This document shows positions 24,903 through 32,680 of a stretch of 64,000 nucleotides of DNA, piece after piece (the first letter of the stretch is position 1; each line of letters opens with the position of its first letter). Under the pieces are notes generated by a model. That model was not told the DNA's origin. It saw only the letters and a list, made by a program, of their open reading frames with translations, and ran no database searches. A program made the position numbers and the translations under genes. The DNA comes from Desulfovibrionaceae bacterium (GTDB taxonomy: Bacteria > Desulfobacterota > Desulfovibrionia > Desulfovibrionales > Desulfovibrionaceae), in NCBI GenBank assembly GCA_019421865.1, contig JAHZEL010000022.1, positions 62,001-126,000 on the forward strand, given 5' to 3'.

Positions 24903-26114
24903 TTACTGCAGGGTGTAGCCGCGTTCGCTGTGCAGGCTGAGATCGAGACCCTGCACTTCGGCATCGGGGCTGACGCGCAGGCCGAGAACGGCGTCGGTGA
25001 CCTTGAGGATGATGCGGCTGACCACGTACACGAACACCCAGGTGCCGATCACGGACACGAACTGTGCCCAGAGCTGATAGGCGTTGCCGTTGAAGAGACC
25101 GTCCACGCCGTTGACTTCGGCGGCGGCGAACAGACCGGTGGCCAGAGCGCCCCAGGTGCCGCCCACGCCGTGGATGCCCACCACGTCGAGCGCGTCGTCG
25201 TAGCCGAGGCGGTTCTTGAGGAGCACGCCGCCGTAGCAGATGAAGCCGCCGGCAAAGCCGATGAACAGGGCGGGCATGAAGTTCACGAAACCGGCCGCAG
25301 GCGTGATGGACACGAGGCCCGCCAGGGCGCCGGACACCGCGCCGAGCGTGGTGGCCTTGCCGTTGCGCATGCGTTCGACGATCATCCAGCCGAGCATGCC
25401 GCCGGCCGTGGCGAGATGGGTGGTGACGAGGGCGTGACCGGCAAGGGCGTTGGCCGCGAGGGCGCTGCCGGCGTTGAAGCCGAACCAGCCGAACCAGAGG
25501 AGGCCGCCGCCGAAGAGGGTCATGGGCAGGTTGTTGGGGATCATGGGCGTCTTACCGAGACCGTAGCGCGGTCCGAGGGCATGGGCGCAGGCCAGAGCCG
25601 CCGCGGCGGAAGCCATGTGCACCACGGCGCCGCCGGCAAAGTCCACGGCGCCCATTTTGGCCATCCAGCCGCCGCCCCAGACCCAGTGGGCCATGGGGCA
25701 GTAGGCGAACAGCATCCAGAGGGCGGAGAAGAGCAGCATGGCGGAGAAGCGGATGCGTTCGGCATAGGCACCGGAAATAAGAGCCACGGTGAGCCCGGCG
25801 AACATGCACTGGAAGATCATGAACACGCTGTGGGGCAGATTGGAAACCGGGCCGTCGGCCGCCCCGCCCACGCCGAGGAGGAAAACGTGGTCGAGGTTGC
25901 CGATGATGCCGGCAATGTCGCCGCTGAAGGCGAGCGAGTAGCCGAATATGGCCCACAGCACGGAAATGAGTCCGAGGGCTGCGTAGCTGTGCATGCAGGT
26001 GGAAAGAACGTTCTTGGAACGGACAAGACCGCCGTAGAAGAGGGCCAGGGCCGGTGTCATGAGCATGACGAAGGTGGCACAGAGAATGATGAAAGCGGTG
26101 TCTGCGGGATTCAT
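24903..26114 (-). CDS. amtB: Ammonium transporter AmtB
   Basis: A 403-residue inner-membrane ammonium channel of the Amt/Rh family with 11 predicted helices. The N-terminus MNPADTAFIILCATFVMLMTPALAL, the FYGGLVRSKNVLS motif, the pore His in AGGAVVHMASA and the second His in VGIHGVGGTWG are all present. The frame extends to 26246, but the ATG at 26114 has a strong AGGAAGG site and matches family starts. It leads the amtB-glnB-glnA-gltB-dapF-dapL run. Its leader contains alternative inverted repeats close to the start codon. Confidence 0.95.
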   Translation of the reverse strand: MNPADTAFIILCATFVMLMTPALALFYGGLVRSKNVLSTCMHSYAALGLISVLWAIFGYSLAFSGDIAGIIGNLDHVFLLGVGGAADGPVSNLPHSVFMIFQCMFAGLTVALISGAYAERIRFSAMLLFSALWMLFAYCPMAHWVWGGGWMAKMGAVDFAGGAVVHMASAAAALACAHALGPRYGLGKTPMIPNNLPMTLFGGGLLWFGWFGFNAGSALAANALAGHALVTTHLATAGGMLGWMIVERMRNGKATTLGAVSGALAGLVSITPAAGFVNFMPALFIGFAGGFICYGGVLLKNRLGYDDALDVVGIHGVGGTWGALATGLFAAAEVNGVDGLFNGNAYQLWAQFVSVIGTWVFVYVVSRIILKVTDAVLGLRVSPDAEVQGLDLSLHSERGYTLQ

Positions 26115-26229
26115 GGAAAACCTTCCTGGATCTGCGTTTTCCCGGGGGGAAGGAAAACGCCGTGAATGCAAGTCTGCCGTCTCCGCTGCCGTTTTCCCGC
26201 GCCTTGTACGCGGGGCGGAGGCGGCAGAC
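26115..26229 (-). promoter_or_regulatory. Structured amtB leader with mutually exclusive pairings
   Basis: Read on the minus strand, a 15-bp stem (26229-26215 with 26186-26172) encloses a second stem CCCGCG/CGCGGG (26214-26209 with 26201-26196). Next comes segment A, GCGTTTTCC (26160-26152), pairing perfectly with B, GGAAAACGC (26142-26134). B can instead pair through GGAAAAC with C, GTTTTCC (26121-26115), which touches the ATG and leaves the AGGAAG ribosome site in the loop. This is the layout of a translational switch; the function is inferred. Confidence 0.55.
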
Positions 26230-26287
26230 GTCAAGCAGAAAAGCAAGAAGCGTGCCAGAAGGAAGAAAGGGAGAGGCGAAAATATGC

Positions 26288-26318
26288 AACACCTTTGAAT
26301 ACAAGGTGTTTTTTTTTG
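26288..26318 (+). terminator. Intrinsic terminator on the plus strand, opposite the amtB leader
   Basis: Eight-base perfect stem AACACCTT (26288-26295) with AAGGTGTT (26303-26310), running into an uninterrupted T tract. It works only for plus-strand transcription, yet no plus-strand gene lies upstream. It could end an antisense or small RNA covering the amtB leader. Confidence 0.6.
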
Positions 26319-26377
26319 TTCAGGCGGAGGCGGAGCGCGGGAGTTTCCGGAACAGGGGAAAAAAGGAGCGGATAAAA

Positions 26378-26398
26378 TCTACCGAATGGTAGAAAATG
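26378..26398 (+). repeat. TCTACC-N7-AGAAAATG element, copy 1 (with dyad)
   Basis: Contains the inverted repeat CTACC-gaat-GGTAG (26379-26392). First of three spaced copies. Confidence 0.65.
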
Positions 26399-26490
26399 CC
26401 GGAACACGGGCTAAAAAACGGGGTCGCGAGGGGAGAATCGGGGCGGAGGATGATAAAAAAATCAAGGAAGACAAGGGAGATGGATGTATT

Positions 26491-26511
26491 TCTACCAAAT
26501 GGTGGAAAATG
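26491..26511 (+). repeat. TCTACC-N7-GGAAAATG element, copy 2 (with dyad)
   Basis: Same element, 113 bases after copy 1; dyad CTACC-aaat-GGTGG with one changed base. Confidence 0.65.
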
Positions 26512-26592
26512 GGCGTGCGCCGGAAATGCCGGGAAGCGGCATGAACGCGGAGAAGAATTCAACATGCTGAAATAACAGGTAAATCATAAAAA

Positions 26593-26614
26593 TCTACCAA
26601 AAGCGCAGAAAATG
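26593..26614 (+). repeat. TCTACC-N8-AGAAAATG element, copy 3 (dyad lost)
   Basis: 102 bases after copy 2. The ends are kept, while the centre differs and is one base longer. Confidence 0.5.
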
Positions 26615-26858
26615 CGCCGACGGGGATGCGGGGGAATCGAGGGGGACGCGAGACGGAGACGGGAAGGGGAAATGAAGGGGGAACGGCGGTGGGGCGGGAA
26701 GAGGAGACGAGAGGGGCGGCGCGGGAAAACAGCGTGGCGGCGAGGGTGACGGGGGCGGGGAGAGGGAAAGGACGTGTTCGGAGGATGAGAGACAGAAATT
26801 TCCCGACGGGATGCGAGACTTCCCGCGCCGTTCCGCCTGCCGTGCCTCTCCGGAAATG

Positions 26859-26887
26859 TGGACACGCTGTGCCGGAACAGGTATGGT
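26859..26887 (+). promoter_or_regulatory. Candidate promoter of the exported PNPOx-like gene
   Basis: TGGACA (26859-26864), 17-base spacer, TATGGT (26882-26887), with the start codon 37 bases further. The same TATGGT -10 with 17-base spacing recurs before gmhA. Confidence 0.5.
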
Positions 26888-26923
26888 GGCAGTAAACAAC
26901 TTATGAACCCAAAGGAATCAGCC

Positions 26924-27406
26924 ATGAACAGACTGAAGGCATTTTTCGGCGGAGCGGCCGTGCTGGTCGCCCTGAGCGTTGCAGCTCCTGCAGGAGCTGC
27001 GGAAAACGTGGATTACAAGGCCATTCTGGCCAAGACCCGTGCGGGCGTTCTCGCCACGACGGACGGCAGTCAGCCCCGTACCAGAGTGTTCGGCCTGCTC
27101 CGGGTCGACGGCGACCGCTTCTGGTTCTGCACCGGCGCGAGCAAGGACGTCTACAAGCAGATGCAGGCCAACAACCGGATATCCTTCTGCGCGTGGGATC
27201 AGAAAAGCAATGTCGTGGTGAATCTCGACGGCCCGGTCACCTTTGTGGAGGATGCCGCGCTCAAGGCCGAATTTCTGAATGAAAATCCCGGGATCAAGTC
27301 GATCTACAAGAGCGCGGATAATCCGGAATTCAAGATCTTCTATCTTGAACCCGACACCATCTCCAGCTTTGATTTCGCCAACGGCAAAGTGTACCACAAG
27401 AAATAA
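26924..27406 (+). CDS. Exported PNPOx-like flavin-fold protein
   Basis: A 160-residue protein with a Sec signal peptide (MNRLKAFFGGAAVLVALSVA, cleavage after AGA-A) and a pyridoxamine-phosphate-oxidase-like split barrel (DYKAILAKTRAGVLATTD, TRVFGLLRVDGDRFWFCTG, NNRISFCAWD). Cytosolic relatives bind FMN or F420; an exported copy suggests a periplasmic redox or haem/flavin-binding role, not known. The start at 26924 follows AAAGGA; upstream in-frame ATGs would break the signal peptide. It is a single gene with its own promoter candidate and terminator. Confidence 0.8.
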   Translation: MNRLKAFFGGAAVLVALSVAAPAGAAENVDYKAILAKTRAGVLATTDGSQPRTRVFGLLRVDGDRFWFCTGASKDVYKQMQANNRISFCAWDQKSNVVVNLDGPVTFVEDAALKAEFLNENPGIKSIYKSADNPEFKIFYLEPDTISSFDFANGKVYHKK

Positions 27407-27490
27407 TGCGGCGGGAAACACGCACGGAAGCTTCGGCGTCGTGCGTTGAGGGCCGCTGAACAGAACAGCGAAAGTCCGCCTGTGCGGAAC

Positions 27491-27532
27491 AAAAAAGGTA
27501 TCGGAAACGCCTGTGCATTTCCGATACCTTTT
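27491..27532 (+). terminator. Strong terminator after the exported flavin-fold gene
   Basis: Fifteen-base stem AAAAGGTATCGGAAA (27493-27507) with TTTCCGATACCTTTT (27518-27532). A- and T-rich flanks make it potentially bidirectional towards apbE. Confidence 0.88.
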
Positions 27533-27809
27533 CGTTTCATGAGCGTATCAAGTCTCTTTGAAGGTCGCGCCCTTTGCGCGAAAGGCCTCTCGCTTCAGCC
27601 ATCGTTTTTCCGTTCTGCCGGGCGCGCCCCAATCCGTTTTTCCCGCACCCGTACCGGGGCGTCGTTTCGACCGGGCGTTTTCCGCATCCGCGCCGGAATC
27701 CGCGCCGAGCTCGCATCGCCCGGTCGGATTTTTTCCGTCTGTTTCCCGCCATGCCGTACGGCGCAGGGAAACGTGACGCCATCAGAGTTTCCGTTTTCCG
27801 CGGCCCGAA

Positions 27810-28793
27810 TCAGGCCCAGCGGCTCGAACGGCGCGTGGCTCCGCCCTTCAAGGTGACGAAGCAGGCCGCGCGTGGCAGGCCTTCCGTAAAGGCCACCGGA
27901 TCGGGCATGACGCAGAGCGCCGTGGCCAGAGCGTCGGCCTCCATGGCCGAGGCGGCCGTGACCGACACGCCGGGAATCGAGGCGCAGCGGCCCGTGGTCG
28001 GATGAAGGATATGGTTCAGCGTGCCTTCGCGGTTCAGCACGTTCTCGTAGCTGCCGGAGGTGGCGATGGCCTGATCGCGAAGCGCGATCACGGCAGGATA
28101 CTCGTGCCGCCCCTCATATTTTTCCGGATTTTCCACGGCCACGCGCCAGGGCAGGCCGTTCTTGTCGCCCCGGGCCACGATGTCGCCGCCCGCGTTGATG
28201 AGAAAATTCCTCACGCCCGCCGCCTGAAGCGCGCGTGCGCCCTCGTCGGCAATGTGACCCTTGGCGATGCCGTCGAGGCTCAGCATCATGCCGCTGCGCT
28301 CAAAGCGTACGCCGCCTTTTCCCATGCGCACATGCTCCAGGCCCACCAGTTCCGCCGCTTCGGCCATGAGCCGGGGGTCGGGGGCTTCGGGGTTTTCCTC
28401 CAGCACGCCGAGCAGCGGCAGCACCGTGGGATCAAAGGCGCCCGCCGTGACGCGGTGCATGCGGGCCGAAGCTTCCAGCACGGCAAGAAGTTCCGGAGGC
28501 ACGTCGCCGAGCGAACCTGCGGCGTTGAGCTGACCGAGCGGCGAGGAGGCGCGGTGCCGCGTGAGCAGACTTTCCAGCGCACTCATGCGTTCAAAGGCGC
28601 GCCCCGCGGCATCGGCGGCATGCGTGTCGGTCGTGCCGCTGATGGAGACGGTCACAAAGGTGCCCATCATGAGTCTGGTGTCGGAAAAGACCGGTGCCGC
28701 AGCGGTCGCACCGGCCGCACCGGTCGCGGCGGTGAAGGGCAGCATGGCCGCGGCCGCGCTCAGGCCCTTGAGAAAGAAGCGTCGGGTGAACAT
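27810..28793 (-). CDS. apbE: FAD:protein FMN transferase ApbE (Tat-exported)
   Basis: A 327-residue flavin transferase that attaches FMN through a phosphoester bond to Thr of target proteins such as RnfG. It starts with a twin-arginine signal (TRRFFLKGLSAAAA), then MMGTFVTVSI, DGIAKGHIAD, NFLINAGGDIVARG and the C-terminal HHIL-like NHILHPTTGR motif with ATALCVM. It ends the rnf operon, 34 bases after rnfB, matching the need to flavinylate Rnf subunits outside the cytoplasm. No gene lies in the 280 bases between its stop and the convergent terminator. Confidence 0.93.
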   Translation of the reverse strand: MFTRRFFLKGLSAAAAMLPFTAATGAAGATAAAPVFSDTRLMMGTFVTVSISGTTDTHAADAAGRAFERMSALESLLTRHRASSPLGQLNAAGSLGDVPPELLAVLEASARMHRVTAGAFDPTVLPLLGVLEENPEAPDPRLMAEAAELVGLEHVRMGKGGVRFERSGMMLSLDGIAKGHIADEGARALQAAGVRNFLINAGGDIVARGDKNGLPWRVAVENPEKYEGRHEYPAVIALRDQAIATSGSYENVLNREGTLNHILHPTTGRCASIPGVSVTAASAMEADALATALCVMPDPVAFTEGLPRAACFVTLKGGATRRSSRWA

Positions 28794-28827
28794 GGGTACC
28801 TCGCGGAACGCAAAAGGAGGAGAGAAA

Positions 28828-29667
28828 TCAGACGGCCTCGTTCTGTTTTCCGGCGCAGGCGGCCGGGCCGTGCAGGCGCAGAATGCCGCGCGGACAGGCG
28901 GAAGCGCAGGCCTGACCGCAGGAATCTCCGTACTCGAGGCAGAGCTTCTGATCGATCTGAATGCGGTCGTTTTCCATGGAAATGGCCTTGGCGGGGCAGG
29001 TCTTCACGCACTTTCCGCAGTGAATGCAGCCCACCTTGCACACGTCCATGACGGCCTTGAGCTTGTCCTGCGTGGAGCAGGTGATGGCCACGCGGGCGCG
29101 CTTGGGAATAAGCTGAAGCACGTTTCTCGGGCACACCTTGGTGCACTTGCCGCAGCCTATGCACATGGCTTCGTTCACTTCGACGATGTAGTTTTCAATG
29201 CGCAGACCGTTCGTCATGCAGACCTTCACGCAGTCGCCGAAGCCGAGGCAGGAGTAGCCGCACTGGTCCGAGCCGTGATGCAGGGCCGCGGCCGCAGCGC
29301 AGGAGGGAATGCCCTTGTAGTCGAAGCGGCGGGCCACCTGACCGGCGTTCTTGTCGCAGCGGCGGTAGGCGCAGAGCGGTTCCACTTCGGTGGTCAGCTT
29401 GCCGGTGATTCTGCCGATGGCGGAAGCCACTTCGGCGCCACCCACCACGCAGAGGTTGGGGGCGATGGAAGGATCATGCACCACGGCGCCGGCATAGCCT
29501 TCGCAGCCGGCGTAGCCGCAGCCGCCGCAATTGGCGCCGGGCAGCGTTTCGGTGACTTTTTCCACCAGCGGATCTTCCTTGACGGCGAATATCCTTGAGG
29601 CGACGGAAAGCAGGACGGCGGCCACGAGGCCGAGTCCGGTAAGAGCGAGTATGGAGGAGAGAACCAT
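28828..29667 (-). CDS. rnfB: Rnf complex subunit RnfB (ferredoxin-type)
   Basis: A 279-residue Fe-S subunit that takes electrons from ferredoxin on the cytoplasmic side. An N-terminal membrane helix is followed by a 4Fe-4S motif GANCGGCGYAGCEGYA and several further cluster motifs (CLGFGDCVKVC, CIGCGKCTKVCP, CIHCGKCVKTCP, CLEYGDSCGQACASACP). The start MVLSSILAL at 29667 is the natural helix start; upstream sequence in frame is antisense to rnfA. A GGGCCCG/CGGGCCC hairpin lies in the 92-base gap after rnfA. Confidence 0.94.
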   Translation of the reverse strand: MVLSSILALTGLGLVAAVLLSVASRIFAVKEDPLVEKVTETLPGANCGGCGYAGCEGYAGAVVHDPSIAPNLCVVGGAEVASAIGRITGKLTTEVEPLCAYRRCDKNAGQVARRFDYKGIPSCAAAAALHHGSDQCGYSCLGFGDCVKVCMTNGLRIENYIVEVNEAMCIGCGKCTKVCPRNVLQLIPKRARVAITCSTQDKLKAVMDVCKVGCIHCGKCVKTCPAKAISMENDRIQIDQKLCLEYGDSCGQACASACPRGILRLHGPAACAGKQNEAV

Positions 29668-29729
29668 AGCGGCGTCCTTTGTGTCGGTGAAAAACGGAAA
29701 TGATGGGCCGGTGCCGGCGAGGGTCGGCA

Positions 29730-29751
29730 GGGCCCGGGGCGGGACGGGCCC
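29730..29751 (-). promoter_or_regulatory. Intercistronic hairpin between rnfA and rnfB
   Basis: GGGCCCG (29730-29736) and CGGGCCC (29745-29751) form a seven-base perfect stem in the largest gap of the operon. No T-run follows, so mRNA processing or stoichiometry control is possible. Confidence 0.4.
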
Positions 29752-29759
29752 GCGCTTTT

Positions 29760-30332
29760 TCAGACCATGCCCTTGAAGGCCATGAACGACAGCGACATGA
29801 TGCCCGCCATGATGAGCGCGATGGGCGTACCCGCCATGGCGCCGGGCACGCGGCAGGTTTCCAGGCGTTCGCGCACGCCCGCCATGAGCAGCAGGGCGAG
29901 CAGGAAGCCCGCGCCCGTGGCCAGGGCGTAGAGCAGGGACTGGCCGAGATCGTACTGTTCTCTCTGCACGAGCAGGGTTACGCCGAGCACGCAGCAGTTG
30001 GTGGTGATGAGGGGCAGATAGATGCCGAGCGAGGCGTACAGGGGCGGAACGGCCTTCTTGAGGAACATTTCCACGAACTGCACGAGCGAGGCGATGATGA
30101 GAATGAACACCAGCGTCTGGAGGTATTCCAGATGCACGGGCACGAGCAGATATTTCTGCACGAGCCAGGTGCACAGCGTGGCCATGATGGTGACGAATAT
30201 GACCGACGTGCCCATGCCGAGAGCCACGCCCTTTTCACGGGAGCAGCCGAGATAGGGGCAGTTGCCGAGGTTCTGGGCAAGCACGATGTTGTTGACGAAT
30301 ATGGCGGATATGAACACTTCAAAGACGCTCAT
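29760..30332 (-). CDS. rnfA: Rnf complex membrane subunit RnfA
   Basis: A 190-residue integral membrane protein with six predicted helices, of the RnfA/NqrE family. The pair of half-repeats each with a Cys that holds the intramembrane Fe-S cluster is visible: NLGNCPYLGCS near residue 25 and ITTNCCVLG near residue 108. Homologous to RnfE, with which it forms the core pair. Lies between rnfE and rnfB in canonical order. Confidence 0.95.
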   Translation of the reverse strand: MSVFEVFISAIFVNNIVLAQNLGNCPYLGCSREKGVALGMGTSVIFVTIMATLCTWLVQKYLLVPVHLEYLQTLVFILIIASLVQFVEMFLKKAVPPLYASLGIYLPLITTNCCVLGVTLLVQREQYDLGQSLLYALATGAGFLLALLLMAGVRERLETCRVPGAMAGTPIALIMAGIMSLSFMAFKGMV

Positions 30333-30388
30333 GCGCGCGCTCCTTGTCGTTGTGCCGCATCACGGCGCGGGGGCCGTGCGGAAGTTTG

Positions 30389-31066
30389 TCAGTCGTTGTC
30401 CGATCCCCGTCCGATGGCGCAGGCGCGGCATCCGCCGCAGGCGGAAGCGGCGCTTTCGCGGCTCTTCTTCATGATGCTGCGGTGGGTGCCGTAGTTCATG
30501 GCGGCGAGGGTGAGTCCGAGGCAGAGGAAGGCTCCGGGCGCTTCCACCATGACGGTGAAGGGCTGGAAGCCGTCCCACATGACGGGATGTCCGAACCAGG
30601 TTCCCGCGCCGAGGATCTCGCGGATGGAGCCGAGGAAGGTGAGGGACATGGTGAAGCCGAGGCCTATGCCAAGCCCGTCGGCGATGGCCAGATGCACGGG
30701 ATTCTTGGCGGCGAAGGCTTCGGCGCGGCCGAGAATGATGCAGTTGACCACGATGAGCGGCACGAAGATGCCGAGCTGCAGATAGAGCGGATAGGTGTAG
30801 GCCTGCATGAGCAGTTCCACGGCCACCACGAGCGTGGCGGATATGGTGATGAAGCAGGCGATGCGCACCTTGGAGGGAATGAAGTTGCGCACGAGCGAGA
30901 TGAGCATGTTGGAGAGGGTGAGCACGAAGAGCACGGCCAGCCCCATGCCCACGCCGCTTTCGGCGCTCTTGGTCACGGCGAGCACGGGGCACAGACCGAG
31001 CATGAGCCGGAACGGGGGGATTTCCTTCCAGAGACCCTTGGTGAATTCCTGCATGAAACGGTTCAT
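30389..31066 (-). CDS. rnfE: Rnf complex membrane subunit RnfE
   Basis: A 225-residue integral membrane protein of the RnfE/NqrD family. The intramembrane cluster cysteines are in LGLCPVLAVT (near residue 26) and IVVNCIILGRAEAFA (near residue 110). A C-terminal tail ends with CGGCRAC, an extra Cys-rich patch not required for the core fold. Ten bases after rnfG. Confidence 0.95.
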   Translation of the reverse strand: MNRFMQEFTKGLWKEIPPFRLMLGLCPVLAVTKSAESGVGMGLAVLFVLTLSNMLISLVRNFIPSKVRIACFITISATLVVAVELLMQAYTYPLYLQLGIFVPLIVVNCIILGRAEAFAAKNPVHLAIADGLGIGLGFTMSLTFLGSIREILGAGTWFGHPVMWDGFQPFTVMVEAPGAFLCLGLTLAAMNYGTHRSIMKKSRESAASACGGCRACAIGRGSDND

Positions 31067-31076
31067 GGTTCCTCCG

Positions 31077-31652
31077 TTATTTCCAGGTCTCCAGCAGGAG
31101 AGGCTTGAGTTCGGTGTAGATGTCCACGGCGTTTGCCACGGCCGTGATCACGGCGTTCGAGGAAACGGTGGCGCCGGAAACGGCGTCGATGTCGCCGCCC
31201 TGATTTCTCAGCTTGACGGGCAGCGCCTTGCCGGGGAACTGCCTGAGGAAGGAGGGTTCCTTCACTCTGGTGCCCACGCCCGCGGTTTCCTTCATGGTGG
31301 TGATGCCGATGCCCGCGAGGGTGTCGTCGGCTACGCTGAAGCCCACCACCACGCCGAGATCGCCGCCGTAGCCCGGCCCGAACTGTTCCAGCGCCACGCC
31401 CGTGAGGGCGCCCGAGCGCATGCAGGGAAACACGTTGATGCTCCGGCCGTCTTTGAGGGTGAAGATTTTTCTGTCCTCGATGGGGGAGTTTTCCGCGCCC
31501 TTGAACACGTCCAGAATGGCGGGACCCTGCACGAAGGTGAGCGCCTGACTTTCAATGGCGGCGGCGGTGGTCATTTTGAGGTAGGAGAGGCAGAAGCCCG
31601 CGGTGCCGCACAGAAGCGACAGCACGATGATCATTTGCAGAATGCTTTTCAT
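31077..31652 (-). CDS. rnfG: Rnf complex subunit RnfG (covalent FMN carrier)
   Basis: A 191-residue subunit with one N-terminal membrane helix and an outward-facing FMN-binding domain. The flavinylation motif is clear: DAVSGATVSS near residue 165, whose Thr would carry FMN attached by ApbE. GITTMKETAGVGTRV is also typical. It overlaps rnfD by four bases (ATGA). Confidence 0.95.
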   Translation of the reverse strand: MKSILQMIIVLSLLCGTAGFCLSYLKMTTAAAIESQALTFVQGPAILDVFKGAENSPIEDRKIFTLKDGRSINVFPCMRSGALTGVALEQFGPGYGGDLGVVVGFSVADDTLAGIGITTMKETAGVGTRVKEPSFLRQFPGKALPVKLRNQGGDIDAVSGATVSSNAVITAVANAVDIYTELKPLLLETWK

Positions 31653-32641
31653 GGGCGACTCCTTCCCTCATGCTTCTTTGCCTTTCGCGGCGCGGTTCCG
31701 AAGGGATGCGAGCGGATGAGCGCGAACATGGGAGCAAGCAGATTGATGAGCATGACGGCAAAGGGAGCGCCGTCGGTGTAGATGCCGTAGGTTCTGATGA
31801 TGATGACCAGAACGCCGCCGGTGAGGCCGTAGAGCAGCATGGGCAGGCGGCGGTGCGGGGAGCAGGAATCCTCGGTGGCGAGGAAGAAGGCGGCGAGAAT
31901 GGCGGAGCCGCTGAACATGTGCAGAAGCGGCCCGGCGTGGAGCGCGGGATCGGCGATGTGCAGGGCCGAGGCGCTCACGAACAGACCGGCGAGGAAGGCG
32001 CAGGGAATTTCCCAGCGCACCACGCCCATGAGAACGAGATACATGCCGCCGAGCAGAAGCACGCCGGTCTGGGAGGCGCCGAGACCGCCGAGCTGATTGC
32101 CGAAGAGCAGGTCGGAGAGGGGAAAGTCGGCCACGGCGGCGCCGCCGAAGTATTTGGCCCGGAAGAGCGGATCAATGAAGGCGGAGCCGAGCAGGGATGC
32201 GGAAGGATCCATCTGCACCGGGAAGGAAACGAAGATGAGGGCCCAGCCCACGAGGGCGGCGCTGACCTGATTGGCGCCGTATCCGCCGAAGGCCATGCGA
32301 CCTATGCCGATGGCGGCGGCCGCGCCGATGATCACCAGCCACCAGGGGGCGGAGGCGGGCAGCAGGAAGGAAAGCACGAGGCCGGTGACGGCGGCGGTGC
32401 CGTTGTCCTGACTGAGCTTCTGCTTCATGAGGATCTGGCAGACGGCTTCGGTCAGCATGGCGACGAACACGGAAAGCGCCATGACGCGCAGGGCCGGAAC
32501 GCCCCAGTGCACGAAGGCGAGGATGGCGGCCGGGGCGAGGGCGGCGAGGGTGTGAAGGCTGTTTTTGCGTATGGTGCGCCCGAAGTGCCAGAACGGGGGC
32601 GTGCTTATGGCAAGAAGAATATCGTTGTTGGATTGGCTCAT
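31649..32641 (-). CDS. rnfD: Rnf complex membrane subunit RnfD
   Basis: A roughly 330-residue integral membrane protein of the RnfD/NqrB family (PPFWHFGRTIRKN, LLPASAPWW, MAFGGYGANQ, YTDGAPFAVMLINLLAPM). In canonical RnfD a Thr in an S/D-x-AT-P segment before the middle helices carries FMN; here the aligned stretch reads AVADFPLSDLL, with no Thr, so covalent flavin may be absent from this subunit. The ATG at 32641 is preferred; a GTG at 32665 is an alternative. Neither has a strong ribosome site. Confidence 0.93.
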   Translation of the reverse strand: MSQSNNDILLAISTPPFWHFGRTIRKNSLHTLAALAPAAILAFVHWGVPALRVMALSVFVAMLTEAVCQILMKQKLSQDNGTAAVTGLVLSFLLPASAPWWLVIIGAAAAIGIGRMAFGGYGANQVSAALVGWALIFVSFPVQMDPSASLLGSAFIDPLFRAKYFGGAAVADFPLSDLLFGNQLGGLGASQTGVLLLGGMYLVLMGVVRWEIPCAFLAGLFVSASALHIADPALHAGPLLHMFSGSAILAAFFLATEDSCSPHRRLPMLLYGLTGGVLVIIIRTYGIYTDGAPFAVMLINLLAPMFALIRSHPFGTAPRKAKKHEGRSRP

Positions 32642-32680
32642 GTCGGTTCTCGCTGAAGTGCTCACAGGTTTGGTGAACGG

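Larger units (their letters stand above)
26319..26858. other. Divergent intergenic region with repeated dyads and a purine-rich block
   Basis: Between amtB and the exported flavin-fold gene. It holds three copies of a TCTACC...GAAAATG element (26378-26614) and then a G/A-rich plus strand over 26620-26790. No gene was recognised. Confidence 0.6.

Noticed and set aside
26250..26320. Sigma-54 promoter for amtB
   Set aside because: No GG-N10-GC pair with acceptable flanks was found on the minus strand in this stretch.
28828..30174. RnfB start far upstream (448 residues)
   Set aside because: The extra segment is antisense to rnfA; the membrane helix begins at 29667.
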